A program made the position numbers and the translations under genes. From Oxyruncus cristatus (lineage: Eukaryota > Chordata > Aves > Passeriformes > Cotingidae): a stretch of DNA of 64,000 bases. Under the pieces are notes generated by a model. That model did not search any database. It had not been told where the DNA came from and worked only from the letters and a program-made list of their open reading frames with translations. Positions 24,701 through 36,702 of the stretch are shown here, piece after piece (the stretch's first letter is position 1; each line of letters starts with the position of its first letter). Location of the stretch: assembly GCA_013399855.1 (NCBI GenBank), contig VXAY01002362.1, positions 124,001 to 188,000 on the forward strand, read 5' to 3'.

Positions 24701-27230
24701 ACTAACTAAAAGAACTTAATATAGTCCTGAAGCTTGCTTTTCCTTACAAAGAGAACTGCAGAGGCTAAGAAATAAATATGTATCTCTAGCCTTATCTAGA
24801 AGCCCTGCTAGCTTCTCCAGCTCCCCTCCATTTATTTGTAATAAAACAGATCCCAAGACCATAAACCTCTTGACATTTTCCAGAAAGTTCCCCACCTGTT
24901 TATTGGGCATTCATTTTATGAACAGCTATTACAGCTTCAGAACAACTTTGGAGGTAATGAGGCAGGGCCGTAAGTAATTTATTTATTATTAATGGGAAAA
25001 ACAGAAAATCAAGCATAATTACAGTATATGTTTCTTGTCTTTAAATGCATAAAAACTTGAACTTCTTTCTTAAGCCTATTGTAAACTTGCTTCCTTCTAC
25101 TGGCTCTTCTCATCTTTCATCGATTATCTCACTAGGCACAAAGTGGCTGCCTCCAGCATTTCCCTACTGCTCTCCAGGCAGGGCACACACAGTCACAGCA
25201 GTTGCCCTTCCCTGGTTCCCTGACCTGCTTTTACAATCTGCTCTAACCTCCGAGGTCTAAAATAAAGCCTGCATTCCTGTTTTCTTTGTCCTGACAGAGC
25301 TTCCCCAGCTAGAAGTACATATTTCTGCATTCTTATGTGCGTGCATATGTCTATTACCGGGATAATTAAAGGGAATTTGGGTTATGACTGTCTGTGCCCT
25401 AAGGGAAGAGACAGTAACATCTGCTGCGATGACTACTTATTTCTTACTTTTCTGAACAAGGGTTTGGAATTGTTTATGCTTCATTGTTCAAACACACATA
25501 TTGCATACAAATATAAGAAGGTGTAAGGGAAAAAAGACTGGACCCCCACGAAGATGAAAGCGGTTTCAGCTCTACCAACACAATCAAAAAACACTAACTT
25601 CATGCCCCAACTACTAGCACAGCCTACATGCTCTTCCCAGCGAGTGCAACTACGCCTTACAGTTACCAGCTCTGGTCCCTGTGCTGCTGCTGCCAGTCTT
25701 CCTGAATATGACACAGAGGGACAGACTGACCATGTAAAACACCTGACATCCTTAGTCGTGCCCTCTCTTCAGAAAGGTTTAACCTTTCACGTTTTTAACA
25801 CTTACATGCTGGCTTTGGCAACCAGTCAGAGATTTCATGTTGATGGAAATCATGTTTCACGGTCATGGGAAATCAGTATTTGGCCTCAAGACAGAGTTTT
25901 GTAAAGAAATCTGCTGAATTTTAATATAGGTATTGTAGGGAACAGAAACGTAAAGCCAACTGCCCATAGACAGTTATGCCCTGTTGTTTTTGTTGGAAAT
26001 ATCTATGCTTCAAAAAGCAAGACCTTTTTTCTAGAACTGACCATCTTGAAATGACACATTCTTATTTATGTTGGCATATGAACACACTAAACTTCATTTA
26101 CATTGTTTTAGTTAAATAAAATTTCTTGATTCTATCAATTCCGCCAAGACTACAGCTCATAAAATATTTTGAGGTCTGAAGATATTTAATAAAAAAATAC
26201 AAACCCCAACAAAATAGGACATATCATGACACAGAGGATATACAGAGCAAAGCCTGACACTAGTCTTTGTAAGAGCTTGGAGCCAGGACTTCAAAGAAGA
26301 ACGTACTCTCAACCACAAAAACAAAAACAATTCCCCAAAGTCAAAAAAAGAAAGTGATAAACAAGAAAAAGAAAAGAAAAAACCACAACACCACGAACAA
26401 CACTTCTCTTTGTAAAATGTACTTTTTTTCCTAAAAGGTCCTGTCAAACTCCAGGTATTTGTCACTATTAACAACTACTTTAGTTGATTTACTGTAGACC
26501 TGGTTGTAAAATGGTGAGCTCTTAATTCTCTGAAATGGTAGAAAAGAACCACATTTTTTTGTCCATAAATCCTTCAAAACAAAACCTGATTAGAGCACTG
26601 GAAATGGAAAGACAAGCTCATGAAAAATCAAAGTGTGGTCCAACCTGAATATGACAAATGGCCATGTAACAAGTATCTACCATGTTCAGTCGCACAAAAT
26701 TAGCTCTACCCAGTGTCCTACAGTCTTGTCAACAGCAAACAAGCAGTGTTGCAAAAGGAAGACAGGAAAGAAAGCATGAGGGAAAAACAAACAACCAAAC
26801 ACTTTGAAGAATTACTGACAGCACTTCTCTATTTCCACCTAATCTAATAAACACAAAGTATCTCTGTAAGGTTATTTAAGAAATTAGGAAGAAAAATGAA
26901 TAATTGACAATTTTTTTTTTCTACACACCTCTTAAGATTCCTGGAAATCTTAGAGCTACAGGGATGGGCCAGGGTTTCCCCAGACCTGTCTGCCAAAGTG
27001 ACAGGAGCAGATATTCACATTCAGTGACGGGTAGTAAGGGCAGGAGGTGCCACCAAGTGAGTGCAGTTTGGGCCCAGTAGGCATTGCACAGAATATGGAA
27101 GGGAAGATCACTGGAATAAGTCCTTCCAAAAACTCTGTCACTGCCAAGTATGAAAAGAAAGTTGTCCATGATCAGACAGCCAGAAACTGTAGTTGGTTAC
27201 ATCTTTTCTGAACTAGCAGTCTAGGTTACT

Positions 27231-27625
27231 TAGAATCACAGAATGGTTTGTGTTGGAAACCATCACTAAGATCATCAAGTCCCACTGTTAACCCTGCATT
27301 GCCAAGTTCACCACTAGACCACGTTGCCAAGTGTCACATCTGCATGTGTTTTAAATACCTCCAGTGATGGTGACTCTACCATCTCCCTGAGCGGCCTGTT
27401 CCAATGCTTATCCACCCTTCAAGTGGAGAAATTCCTCTTGATGTCCAACCTCTATCTCTCTCAGCACAACTTGAGGCCATTTCCTCTTGTCCCATTACTT
27501 GTTTTTTGGAAGAAGTGGCTGACGCCCACTTGGCTACAGCCTCCTTTCAGGTAGTTGCACATAGCCTCTGAGCCTCCTTTTCTCCAGACTGAACAATCCC
27601 AGTTTTCTCAGCCACTCCTTTTAAG
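27231..27625 (-). mobile_element. CR1 LINE 3' end fragment
   Basis: The plus-strand sequence starting TAGAATCACAGAATGGTTTG and ending near GCCACTCCTTTTAAG follows the same order as the 3' UTR and last coding part of the CR1 at 10019-10420: terminal repeats, TTGGAAACCATC, the region encoding HWNGL-like residues, CAACTTGAGGCCATTTCCTCTTGTC, and CTCTGAGCCTCCTTTTCTCCAGACTGAACAA. It is 5'-truncated at about 0.4 kb and diverged. It is sense to SEMA5A. Confidence 0.88.
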
Positions 27626-30600
27626 ACTTCTTGACAAGAAATAATGAAGAAGAACTGAATTTAAGCTGTTTCTTACAAAGAACAGAGCCATGCTGCTGCC
27701 ACCACTGTGAGAAGCCAGGCAGGTTGTGTGGGTCCTACCAGAGGTGGAGGCCACAGGGGCATCTGCTTCACACGACAGAAGTGTCCTGCCAGGCTGTGAT
27801 GACCATGGAGCCATGAGCTCTGTGAAGACCTGGGCACAAGCGGGTAACACCCAAGGCAAGTTAGCTATGCAGTGCTAACTAGCCACATACAGGCTCTTCT
27901 TCTTCAGTCAACATTCAGTAGCTTTGGACATAATGCAATGCAGTCCCTGAAGAAGGAGAATTGAATTCACATGAATCAGCACAGAGATTATGCATAGAGA
28001 ACTAAAACTTCAGCAGAACATAATTTATACTGTGCCAGATAAGTTAGAAAGAATGGATATGCCTCATTAATGTCTTTTCCAAGGGGTAGATTGGTAGTAT
28101 ACTCACACTGATAGCTGTCAGTAAAAGGGACAGCGTACACCTTAGAAATATGAAAAAAAACTTTAAATAATCTCTCATGAAAAAAAATAAAATAGAAAAA
28201 TATCAAAGCAACATTGTGCTTTCTCTTGCTTTAAGCACACCATACTTCCTAGAAATTAACAGAACTTCAGCTGCTTACAAGCTCTATTTCTTGGTTGCTG
28301 ATCTGTTTCTTCTCTCCCAATATGGGTGTTTTACAACCTTTTAGTAAAAAGCGTCCATCACCATTAAACACACAACACTTTTGAGGAAGGAGGAAAAAAG
28401 AAAAAGAACAAAAAAGCCAGATTTTAATTCCATCTGCCCACTTTATACAGCTAATAGAATGTGGTAGGAGCCTCTCATTTTGCAGTTTCATTAACAATCT
28501 GGGAACTTCACATACTCTGTACATCCAAATTAGGGTAATAGGGAACAAATCAACCATAAAAAGGTTTGTAGGACATCTCTGTGCATCTCACTAGCCATTG
28601 TAGCCACTACTGACTTTATATTATCAGAAATATACTAAAATTATTAACATTCCAGGAAGGTCCAGTGCTTGCCTTGAATGCCAAAATAATTGTAAATTGA
28701 TGCTTCCTTTAAAACATGAACGGGGCACGGGGTGGAAATAGTCAGTATGCAAGTCCTTTGCTTTGAGAATTCAGTCCCTGCCATTCCTTGGTTTTTATGG
28801 GAATGGACACTCATGATACTGGGTGATTCAGGGAAATATAAGGGGATAGTACCCTTCAATCTCCAAAGACATATTTTTTAAATCAACAGTAAACAGCTGA
28901 AGGTTGCCATTCCCCAGCAGAAGCTTAATCTCCTATACAAAAGTAAAGGCAAACCTGATTCAGTACAGAAAAGTATAAAGCTGGTGAATGAATTATTTTC
29001 CTCCCTAAGAAGAGTTGGTTCTTGGCAAGGTAGTGCAAGCAATCTCATAGTCCTATCATCTGGACAAACCAAAGTTGCAATATCTAGCAATCAACTTTTC
29101 TTCACTGATGAATCATCTTTATTTAAAGAATAACCCAACAGATGATAGGGAATGGAAAGCAATACACCTCAATCCCTCTGCAGAAGCTGGCAGGTCTTTG
29201 AAATGTATGTATGAAAAACTAGGAATGAAGGAAAAAGCAGTAAAAACTGAATAGCTTAGTAGATTACTATTAGTTTAAAAGGTAACTTGCAACAAGCTTA
29301 AGGAAAAGAGAAAAGAGTACAAACAAAAACAAGTTCATACAGCATATATCCTTCTTCATTCAGCCCACACGTTATTTCCTCTTGGCACACATAAAGTGCA
29401 TGCACTGCATACAGAAACCACAGGATAAAATGAGCAGAGCGATGTACTGAGTCTGTATTACTTAGACAAACATCAAGCGAGGGAATTCTGCGGTGGTCAG
29501 ACAATAAGGTTAAGAAAATATATTTCTTAGGATTCCCTAACCAAGGAATCAAAAAATAGCTATGCTAGTTTTCTTTTCTGGTTAACCTCAAGTCGAAATG
29601 AAGGGTTTGTGTTCATTTCTTCTATGGATTGAGACATGCTATTTTTGAGCATGTTTATTCAACAAATAACTTTGTTACAGCACAGCATGTATTTAAATTA
29701 TCAGTAAATATAGCTTCTAAAATTATGTAAAAAGATGGTTTTCTGTTGAGACAGCACAACCCTAAATTCTGATTATTTTATGGGAGCACAGTAGAATGAG
29801 ATCTGCCCCAGAGCAAATGATCTCAGCTGTACTCTCAGCATCAATCAAGTCAAGTTCACAACTTTACTGTATTTCTGATAGAAGAGCCAAAGAAATTCAA
29901 CTTTATGCAGGTAAACTGTCAATACTTAAAATTTTACACCTGAAACTGGATTTGAGTCGATTTTTTTTCCAGCTGACTCACATATTGCTAAGCCCTTGTG
30001 ATGACTCCTTCAGTTCTACATCATGGACAGGGTTCTGCCTACATATCAGGTCTTCAGCTGAGTTTTGATAGGTCTGACAGTTTCAAAGTTCAGCAGCTGT
30101 GTGTGTCTGCGGAAACAAGGTGCTGCTGTAACTACTTTTACACTTGCTGTTGATTGGTTTGGGTTTTTTCTCTTTAAAATCTAATAAAAGCTCAGGGCCA
30201 CAGAGAGCTACCACAAAAGTTCTGTTGAGCGGGCACATTTTGAAATGATGGAAATATTTAGACAAATGTTACACCACTCAACTGTTTTGCTTTGGTTTTT
30301 TGCATAAGAATAGTTCAACTTTTATAAACAGACATTGTTTTTCATAGAGCAAATTTGATTTTCATAGCCTTTTTTAGCTATTCAGATTAAACACACCTGC
30401 TTTCCAAAAGTCTGTTTTCCAAGAAATTGACCACCAGTAAACCCTAATACACTTGCAGAGCCAGCATTTCATAACTACATGCAAATAAAAGCATATCAAA
30501 ATAAAATAAAATTTAATAAAAATTAAAATTGTGAGGCTCTATGTTTAATGACTAGTTTATTTAAGCACTTTTTCTCCCTTATTTCAAGCACAACATATAC

Positions 30601-31808
30601 TTTTTTTCACGTTGTAGAAATTAGGGAAATATATCCATAGATCATTGATATCCTACTGTGAGTCTCTGTGTGTCTATTCTGTCCCCTGCACCTTCTTTCC
30701 TCTCCCCCAGTTCTAAGTTACACATGATTCATAACCTCTTGACTTTCATGCCTCTGTTGGAATTATGCTAGTATAGCTGACCAATCCTGAGTACCTGCAT
30801 GTAGCATATGCAGACAGATTTTTTTTTTCTTTCTTTTTTTTTTTTAAGCCTGAATTTCAACAGACTAGCCCATCTTTGTACATCTGGAGGTAGACTCCTC
30901 CTTAGAGACAGAGAAAGGAACTTAAAAGAGGGAACATGCATCATCAGTTAGTTTCACCACATGAAACACTGAATTGCACACTACTGGCTGATCTTGTCAA
31001 TCCATTTCATACTTAAAGGTCTACTTTTATGTAAGTCTGTTTTCCATGATAGTTCTTAACAACTTTAAATACCGAGAAATGGAAACTTCCAGCTTCCTAG
31101 CATGAAACAAAATGCCTTATTCCAGTCTAAGGAAGCTCGGTGACAACAAATTTTAGAGCTGCCAACATCTTCTCATCTAAGCAGACTTTCTTATTTATAG
31201 TTTCTGGGAGAGCGAAAAGGTTCATTATGCTGTCCTAATATTAATTAGCAGATAAATAAATTACAACATGGTTATTAGCACTGTGTATGAAACATGAAAT
31301 GAAACCAATTTTTAAATCATGTCAAAAATCCTGTGAAAGTGTATGCATCTCTCCTACTTCTGCAACTTGTTTTTCCTCTGCCATCAGCAAATAAAGTACT
31401 GGAATAAAAGTTCTCTACTGGCAGCTGAAATTCTTGCTATTTGCTATCAGGAGATATATCACAGTCTTCAACTAAAACTATTTAGCTGGGAAAAACAGTG
31501 CTAGAAATAGTATATGCCTCTCTACACAAGGTAGCTTGACAGGATCATCACCTAAGTGAGCAGTTTTTGATGGGCAGTGGAAGGAAAGTAAGCTCTTTCA
31601 GTAGAAACACTCCTTTTTCATATTTCATTATGACAACTCCTGGGGACTATTTTGTCTTTTTATTAGTTTTTTGCAGCTGTTCATCCATACACCATACCAG
31701 ACTCTCACTCCATTAGTTTTATTTAATAGTTTACACTCCATCTACCATCCCTCTCAAAGGAAGACAAATCAAATAAGTACATTGCTATTTTGGCATACCA
31801 GAACCTAC

Positions 31809-31809
<1 letters not shown>

Positions 31810-31840
<31 letters not shown>
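31810..31840. repeat. A31 homopolymer
   Basis: Thirty-one consecutive A on the plus strand, poly-U in the SEMA5A transcript. No processed-gene body is recognisable immediately upstream on the plus strand. Confidence 0.9.
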
Positions 31841-31845
<5 letters not shown>

Positions 31846-33999
31846 TTTCAGTCAGTTATAAATAAAACAAAAGTGTTGATATCTCTGTAAAGTTAGTACT
31901 GGGTTTACAAGCTTTAAAGTACCTACCACTCAATACCACTCAGCCTTGGTTGATGTTCAGCATCCCACACAGCATTTAGCTCTGGTAGATCTAACACTAG
32001 TACGAGATGACTTTACAGAATAGGATATTAATGCAGCATTCAAATTAAAGGGACTTTAGCTGTTACAAATTGATTTGTTGACTCTGTGTTGGTCTAGCAG
32101 CAATATAGCATCAATAGATAAAAAGGGCATTCTCCTAGGCATTGATGAAGCCAGTAAATGTTTCAGAAAAAATACAGAAATCAGAAAGGCAGCTGAAACC
32201 TGCCAACTCCTACTGCAGGATTCATTCAGAGAGTGGCTCTTCTCACACATCTCTCTCTTCTTATATTTTGATACCCCCCAATAGTCCATTCCTAACATAC
32301 AGATTCAAAGACACACCTCTCAGGCATTTTTTCCTTTGGTCTCAAAACTTCTGTTTTCCCTTAACTAGCAGTCCTGCAACTACAAGTGAAATGCTGTGTG
32401 CCCACACCAATCATGTTACCTAGCTATCACATACTGTAAACTGCATTGCAAATATGCTTCCACATATACATTCTAATATTTACTAATGACTCCCAACAGA
32501 TTATTATGGTGAGTACGAACTACAGCTTGCCAGAATATTTTTCAAGATATGTCATGGATTTGTACTGATTAATGATATTTTTACTACAAAGTTCAAGAGG
32601 GAGTCTGGCATTGAAAATCTTACTAAATCTCATAATAAAAGTCTGACACATATAGAAACAGTAAATGTTTCTATATAATTGTATTTCCCACATATATTTA
32701 CAGCAAAAAGGAATTGGTTTTGTTCAGTGAACTCTGTGACACTCTCTTTGGCTACATCAAAAAAGATGGAACTGAAACAAGCTGACAGAGTAAGCCTCTG
32801 TCCCCAAAATGCCTTAGTATAGTAACTCAGAACCAGAAGGATATCACTAAAAATTAAATATGACAGAGAACAAGAGAGGTCTAAAAGGCAGGATCAGGCT
32901 AAATTCAAGCTACTCTACTAAATATTGATTGAATCAGATTCATAAAACAACACGTTTTTAATCAACTCCTAGTATGTAGCTCTGATAATGAGTCCTAATT
33001 ATTTGCTTTTACAGTTGCATATACAAAAACTACATGCAGTGAACTCTTAGTCTGTGAAATTAAAAAGTGCCAGAATTTTAACTGTGCTATTTCAATTAAT
33101 TTACAACACTGTGTATGAATGTCATGATAAAAAATAACATTTTAAACTAAATCATACACGTAATATGAATGCTAAGGAAACCAGATATTTCATTAGAATA
33201 ACTCATACTATTTAGTCCATCAATGAACAAGTGATAAAGGTGCCTCCTTCACAATACACTGACGGTTTGTTGTTCCAAGTAAAGAATGCAACAATTTTAG
33301 TTCATTCTCCAGTGTATTGAAGAAAGGGACATCTGGTACCATTACATTTATTAAACCATTAAAGTGCCAGAACAAAATACTTTCTGTAAAACACACAATT
33401 TTATTTGCTTGAACTTTATGAAAAGAATGGAAACAAATTTTTTTCAATTAAAATTCAGTAAATTCTAATTCATTGGAACAAAAAATGTACATGTGCTTTC
33501 TCAGAAAAACAGGAGGAAAGCATTATGTAATATAATACATCTTAATCCCTACATCCTCATAGCTACAAACTACATAAAACTCATTCTAAGTTGTGACACT
33601 AATGCAAAAAATCTCAACTCAAATAAATAAAAAAAGTCAGATAAGTTATTAAATGTCTTAGGTTTTCACAGAAAACATCATCCAAGTGTTCTTTGCTTTG
33701 TTCCAGCTGTTGCTCAGCACTTCACCCCAATACTCAAGATGACAACCACATGTATGAAAAGACTGTCTCGGTGAAGCAAAGAACTCATGGTGCAGTTCCA
33801 AATGAAAAAGACTGTGAGTATGAGGTGTAAGAAGGGTCGAGGAGAGCAAGGAGGAATTTAGAAAGACCACACGGGCATGTAGGGACTGTGTAAGGTTAAA
33901 CAAAGTACAAAGGGAGTTCATGCCCTTGCATGAAATGTCAAGAAAAAAAAAAGCAGCTTCTATTGCTCCAATAGCAACGAAAGCTTGAACAGGGAAATA

Positions 34000-34935
34000 T
34001 AAGCCTGTTGCTGCATTGGGCAGGCGACCTAGTGCCAGCAGACACAGATGATGCTGAGGGACTCAACACCACCAACAAGGTATTATTAAAGTATCTGTTT
34101 AGCAAAACAGATTCAAGAACTACCAACAGGAGATGCAGCCTGAGTCAGGGATGACTTGCAAGATCTCAGTCTATACAAATGCATGTGATTAGACAAGCTG
34201 CATACACAGACACCAAGACAACCAGTTACTTTTCATCTCTGAGAAGTCACAGAGCTGAAGGAAAGTCCTAAGTAACTGTAGGAAAACAAATCTGGGAACT
34301 AAAGACCAGTCTATCTCAATGAAATTCCTGGGAAAGTTACTGAGTTCTCTTGGAATGCATTTTTCTGGACACACGGACAAGAAAAAGGTGACTAAGAACA
34401 GTCTGCATGGATTTGTCAAAAGTAAATAATTCTTGACCAACTCGCCTTCTATAATAAAATGGCTGTTTTTAATGACGAGGGAAGAGTGGAGGATATCATT
34501 TATCTCAACACTGTCTCACTGCAAATTAGGATGTTATGGTCTGTCTCTTCAGGTGGGAAACTGGAGGGTTAAAAAGTCAGTTGGATGATCAAGAGTAAAT
34601 TTTTAATACCCCTAACTCCACCTGAGCCAGTAACAACTAGAATATCACAAGGGTTGATCCTGGGATCTGTCCTGTTTAACACCTTAACCAAGAACCAAGG
34701 GGAGGCAACAGAATGCAGTTTGCAATGGTTGCAGATAACACCAAATTCAGAGAACCTTTTGTTAAGCTTGAGGCCTCAACTGCCACCCAGAGAGACCTAG
34801 ACAGGGTGGAGGAAGATGGCAAGAGCAACTTCATATGATTAAGTCTACACATGCAGAATCCTGCACCTGGAAAGGAATAACTCCATGCAACAGTACAGGC
34901 TGGTTTTAATCACAGAGGAAAATGAGTCACCTATC
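34000..34935 (+). mobile_element. Old CR1-type reverse transcriptase fragment
   Basis: Conceptual translation of the plus strand gives, in shifting frames, the CR1 RT order: GDLVPADTDDAEGLN (about 34023-34070), LYKCM near 34172, GN-stop-RPVYLNEIPGKVTEF (34293-34350), LHGFVKSK near 34405, ISQGLILGSVLFN (34645-34680), VADNTKF (34728-34748), RDLDRVEEDGKS (34795-34825), CMQQYRL and ITEENESPI. Many stops and frameshifts show an old copy. It is both 5'- and 3'-incomplete and lacks the 3' terminal repeats. It is antisense to SEMA5A, and its end lies about 60 bases from the donor of the start-codon exon. Confidence 0.8.
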
Positions 34936-34994
34936 TTTAAATTATATTTTCAGCCGCAAATTCTGAATAAAGTTTTTTCACGCTTACTCCTTAC

Positions 34995-35118
34995 CTTTGT
35001 ATGCAATAATTGGGTGCTCAGCTCTGTGGCAGTGCGTATCTTCCGTTGTTGTTGGCTCCAGTATTCCTAACACCCCAAGTCCTGCCAACAGCAGTGAGAA
35101 GAGGCAGCTTCCTTTCAT
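34995..35118 (-). CDS. SEMA5A: Semaphorin-5A, first coding exon (signal peptide and start of Sema domain)
   Basis: Reading the minus strand, an ATG at 35118-35116 opens 41 codons plus one base (phase 1). They begin MKGSCLFSLLLAGLGVLGIL, a typical signal peptide (hydrophobic residues about 5-20), followed by an acidic Thr-rich stretch, a Cys at residue 30 and HRAEHPIIAYK. The exon ends TACAAAG and is followed by GTAAGG, a near-consensus splice donor. The last base plus the first two of the exon at 16358 give Glu42, so the reading continues into the Sema domain. As I recall human SEMA5A, it also has 41 codons here and the same pattern (MKG start, C-x-R-x-EHP, YKE). SEMA5A is a type I membrane axon-guidance protein with a Sema domain, a PSI domain and seven thrombospondin type 1 repeats; only the N terminus is in this window. 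The start chosen matches the human start and has a strong Kozak context (ACCACCATGA). Another in-frame ATG lies three codons upstream. The paralogue SEMA5B is less likely given the signal-peptide sequence. Confidence 0.93.
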
Positions 35119-35193
35119 GGTGGTCATGCTGTCCTCCACAGCAGTCACTTCTTTTAACTGTCTACTCCTCTTGCATTCATGTGGGAAAAGCAC
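35119..35193 (-). other. SEMA5A: 5' untranslated part of the SEMA5A start-codon exon, with splice acceptor and two short upstream ORFs
   Basis: On the minus strand the sequence TTTCTTTGACTTCTCCAG ends at 35194 and is a good acceptor, so this exon probably starts at 35193 and is preceded by at least one non-coding exon outside or unrecognised in the window. The 75 bases before the chosen ATG contain two out-of-frame ATGs: one at 35180 opens an 8-codon ORF ending TAA at 35154, and one at 35176 opens a 4-codon ORF ending TAG at 35162. In the main frame there is no stop between the acceptor and the ATG, and a second in-frame ATG sits at 35127 (Met-Thr-Thr-Met), so an N-terminal extension cannot be excluded. 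The exon boundary is inferred from sequence only. Confidence 0.65.
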
Positions 35194-36662
35194 CTGGAGA
35201 AGTCAAAGAAATTTACTCAAGTAGAAGAGCCAACCACAGGAAAAATTAGACGATTCATGATGTTTAAAACAAAACAATGTTGCTTTCTTTTTATCTCTGT
35301 AGTATTTGACTACTTAAAAGCATGCTATCAGCTGCTCCTCTAATTATTTCACAAACCTATCATCAGTTACCCAATTTAGCAATATGGATTTCCTTTCTCA
35401 CCCAGTGGGATTAAAAAACTGATATTTATTACCCCTCCCAACCCGACTCCCTTGCTTTAAAATTTTATTTTTAACATGTGTGGAAAAAATAATGTTCTCC
35501 AACATTTTTTATTTTGTTCTCTTAGATGAAGCACATGTATTTAAATGTATCTTCCCTGTTCACCTGGATCCACTGCTTCTTGCTCTGCTTTCCCCTCACA
35601 GAGGAAACAGTGCTTTGACTGCTTGCGAATACAAGGTAGGAAAGGAATTGCTCCTTCATGTTACTGTTTTGAGAGAACAACAGCCCTAGAGCATCTATCT
35701 CCATGCCTATCTGCAGAATATACATAGCACAGCACAGAAAGAGGTAGGACAGGGTTCACCTCAATGCTATGATATACTTGTGTTTTACAGGAGTAAGGGT
35801 CACTGGTTCTGACACCGGCTTAATTTGCACCCATTTTCCAAGACCAATGACAAGGCTGTGAACTGCAGACTCTAATGCTGAAGACCCCTTTCTACTAAAA
35901 TTTAGACACGAATCAACGCTGGAAGTTGAAGATCAAGTCCCCAGTTTTTTGGAACATCCAATAACCAGACACTTACATAAGTAACAGTACAGTGTCAATA
36001 TAGTTTTAGGTCTAACCCAATTCCTTTATTTTTATCATTAGAACATTTCAAGCAACAACCTAATGATGCAACCCAAAAAAACTTTTGCTATTAGCAGCTT
36101 TATTGAGTTGCACAAACTTGCTTGCTGATAGCACACAGTTATGAGACATCACTGCCTTTCAGGGGAGAAGACTAGAGACTTGAGAGACCTCCATAGTGGC
36201 AGAAACATCGTTCTACTAATTAATAGAGTAATTAGTTTAAAAAAAAAATCAGCAATTTTGATTCTAATACATTTGATTTCACAGAGTTGCACTGCGCTGC
36301 TTAACAAGATGAAACCCTTCTATTTGTGTAAAATAAACATCCTAAACACATAAAACAAAGGGCTGTTAATTAAAAGATACCCCACAGTAAGAGCACTATG
36401 TTTTAAAAGCAACACTCAGAAAGCAGTATGGATAGTAAATATTGGTCCCTAGCATTACTGTACCACCAGCCTTCATAGGATGAACTGCTCTTCTCCTACC
36501 TCCTTATTTTGCTGCCTTTAGATGCCTTCCAGCTAAGACCTGGAGACTTCGAATCCTTATTATTTTAAACTAAAATAAACAGATCAAAGACATAATACAC
36601 CTGAGCAGTACATAAATTTAACAGTCAAATTTACGTTCTCTGCTAAATTTGCTTATGTTACT

Positions 36663-36663
<1 letters not shown>

Positions 36664-36700
<37 letters not shown>
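36664..36700. repeat. A37 homopolymer
   Basis: Thirty-seven consecutive A. An AATAAA hexamer lies about 90 bases upstream on the plus strand, but I recognise no transcript-derived body or flanking duplication. Confidence 0.9.

Positions 36701-36702
<2 letters not shown>

Larger units (their letters stand above)
16359..34994 (-). other. SEMA5A: SEMA5A intron between first and second coding exons (18.6 kb)
   Basis: This phase 1 intron starts with GTAAGG at 34994 and ends TTTTTAG at 16359. It contains a 17-bp inverted repeat (18156-18219), a GC-richer unassigned stretch (about 18780-19260), interrupted homopolymers (20711-20893), a short CAA/AAT microsatellite-like run (21654-21704), a CR1 3' end (27231-27625), a 31-base A-tract (31810-31840) and a degraded CR1 reverse-transcriptase fragment (34000-34935). 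The remaining stretches (16359-18155, 21705-27230, 27626-31809, 31841-33999) show only AT-rich sequence without anything I recognise. Confidence 0.9.
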
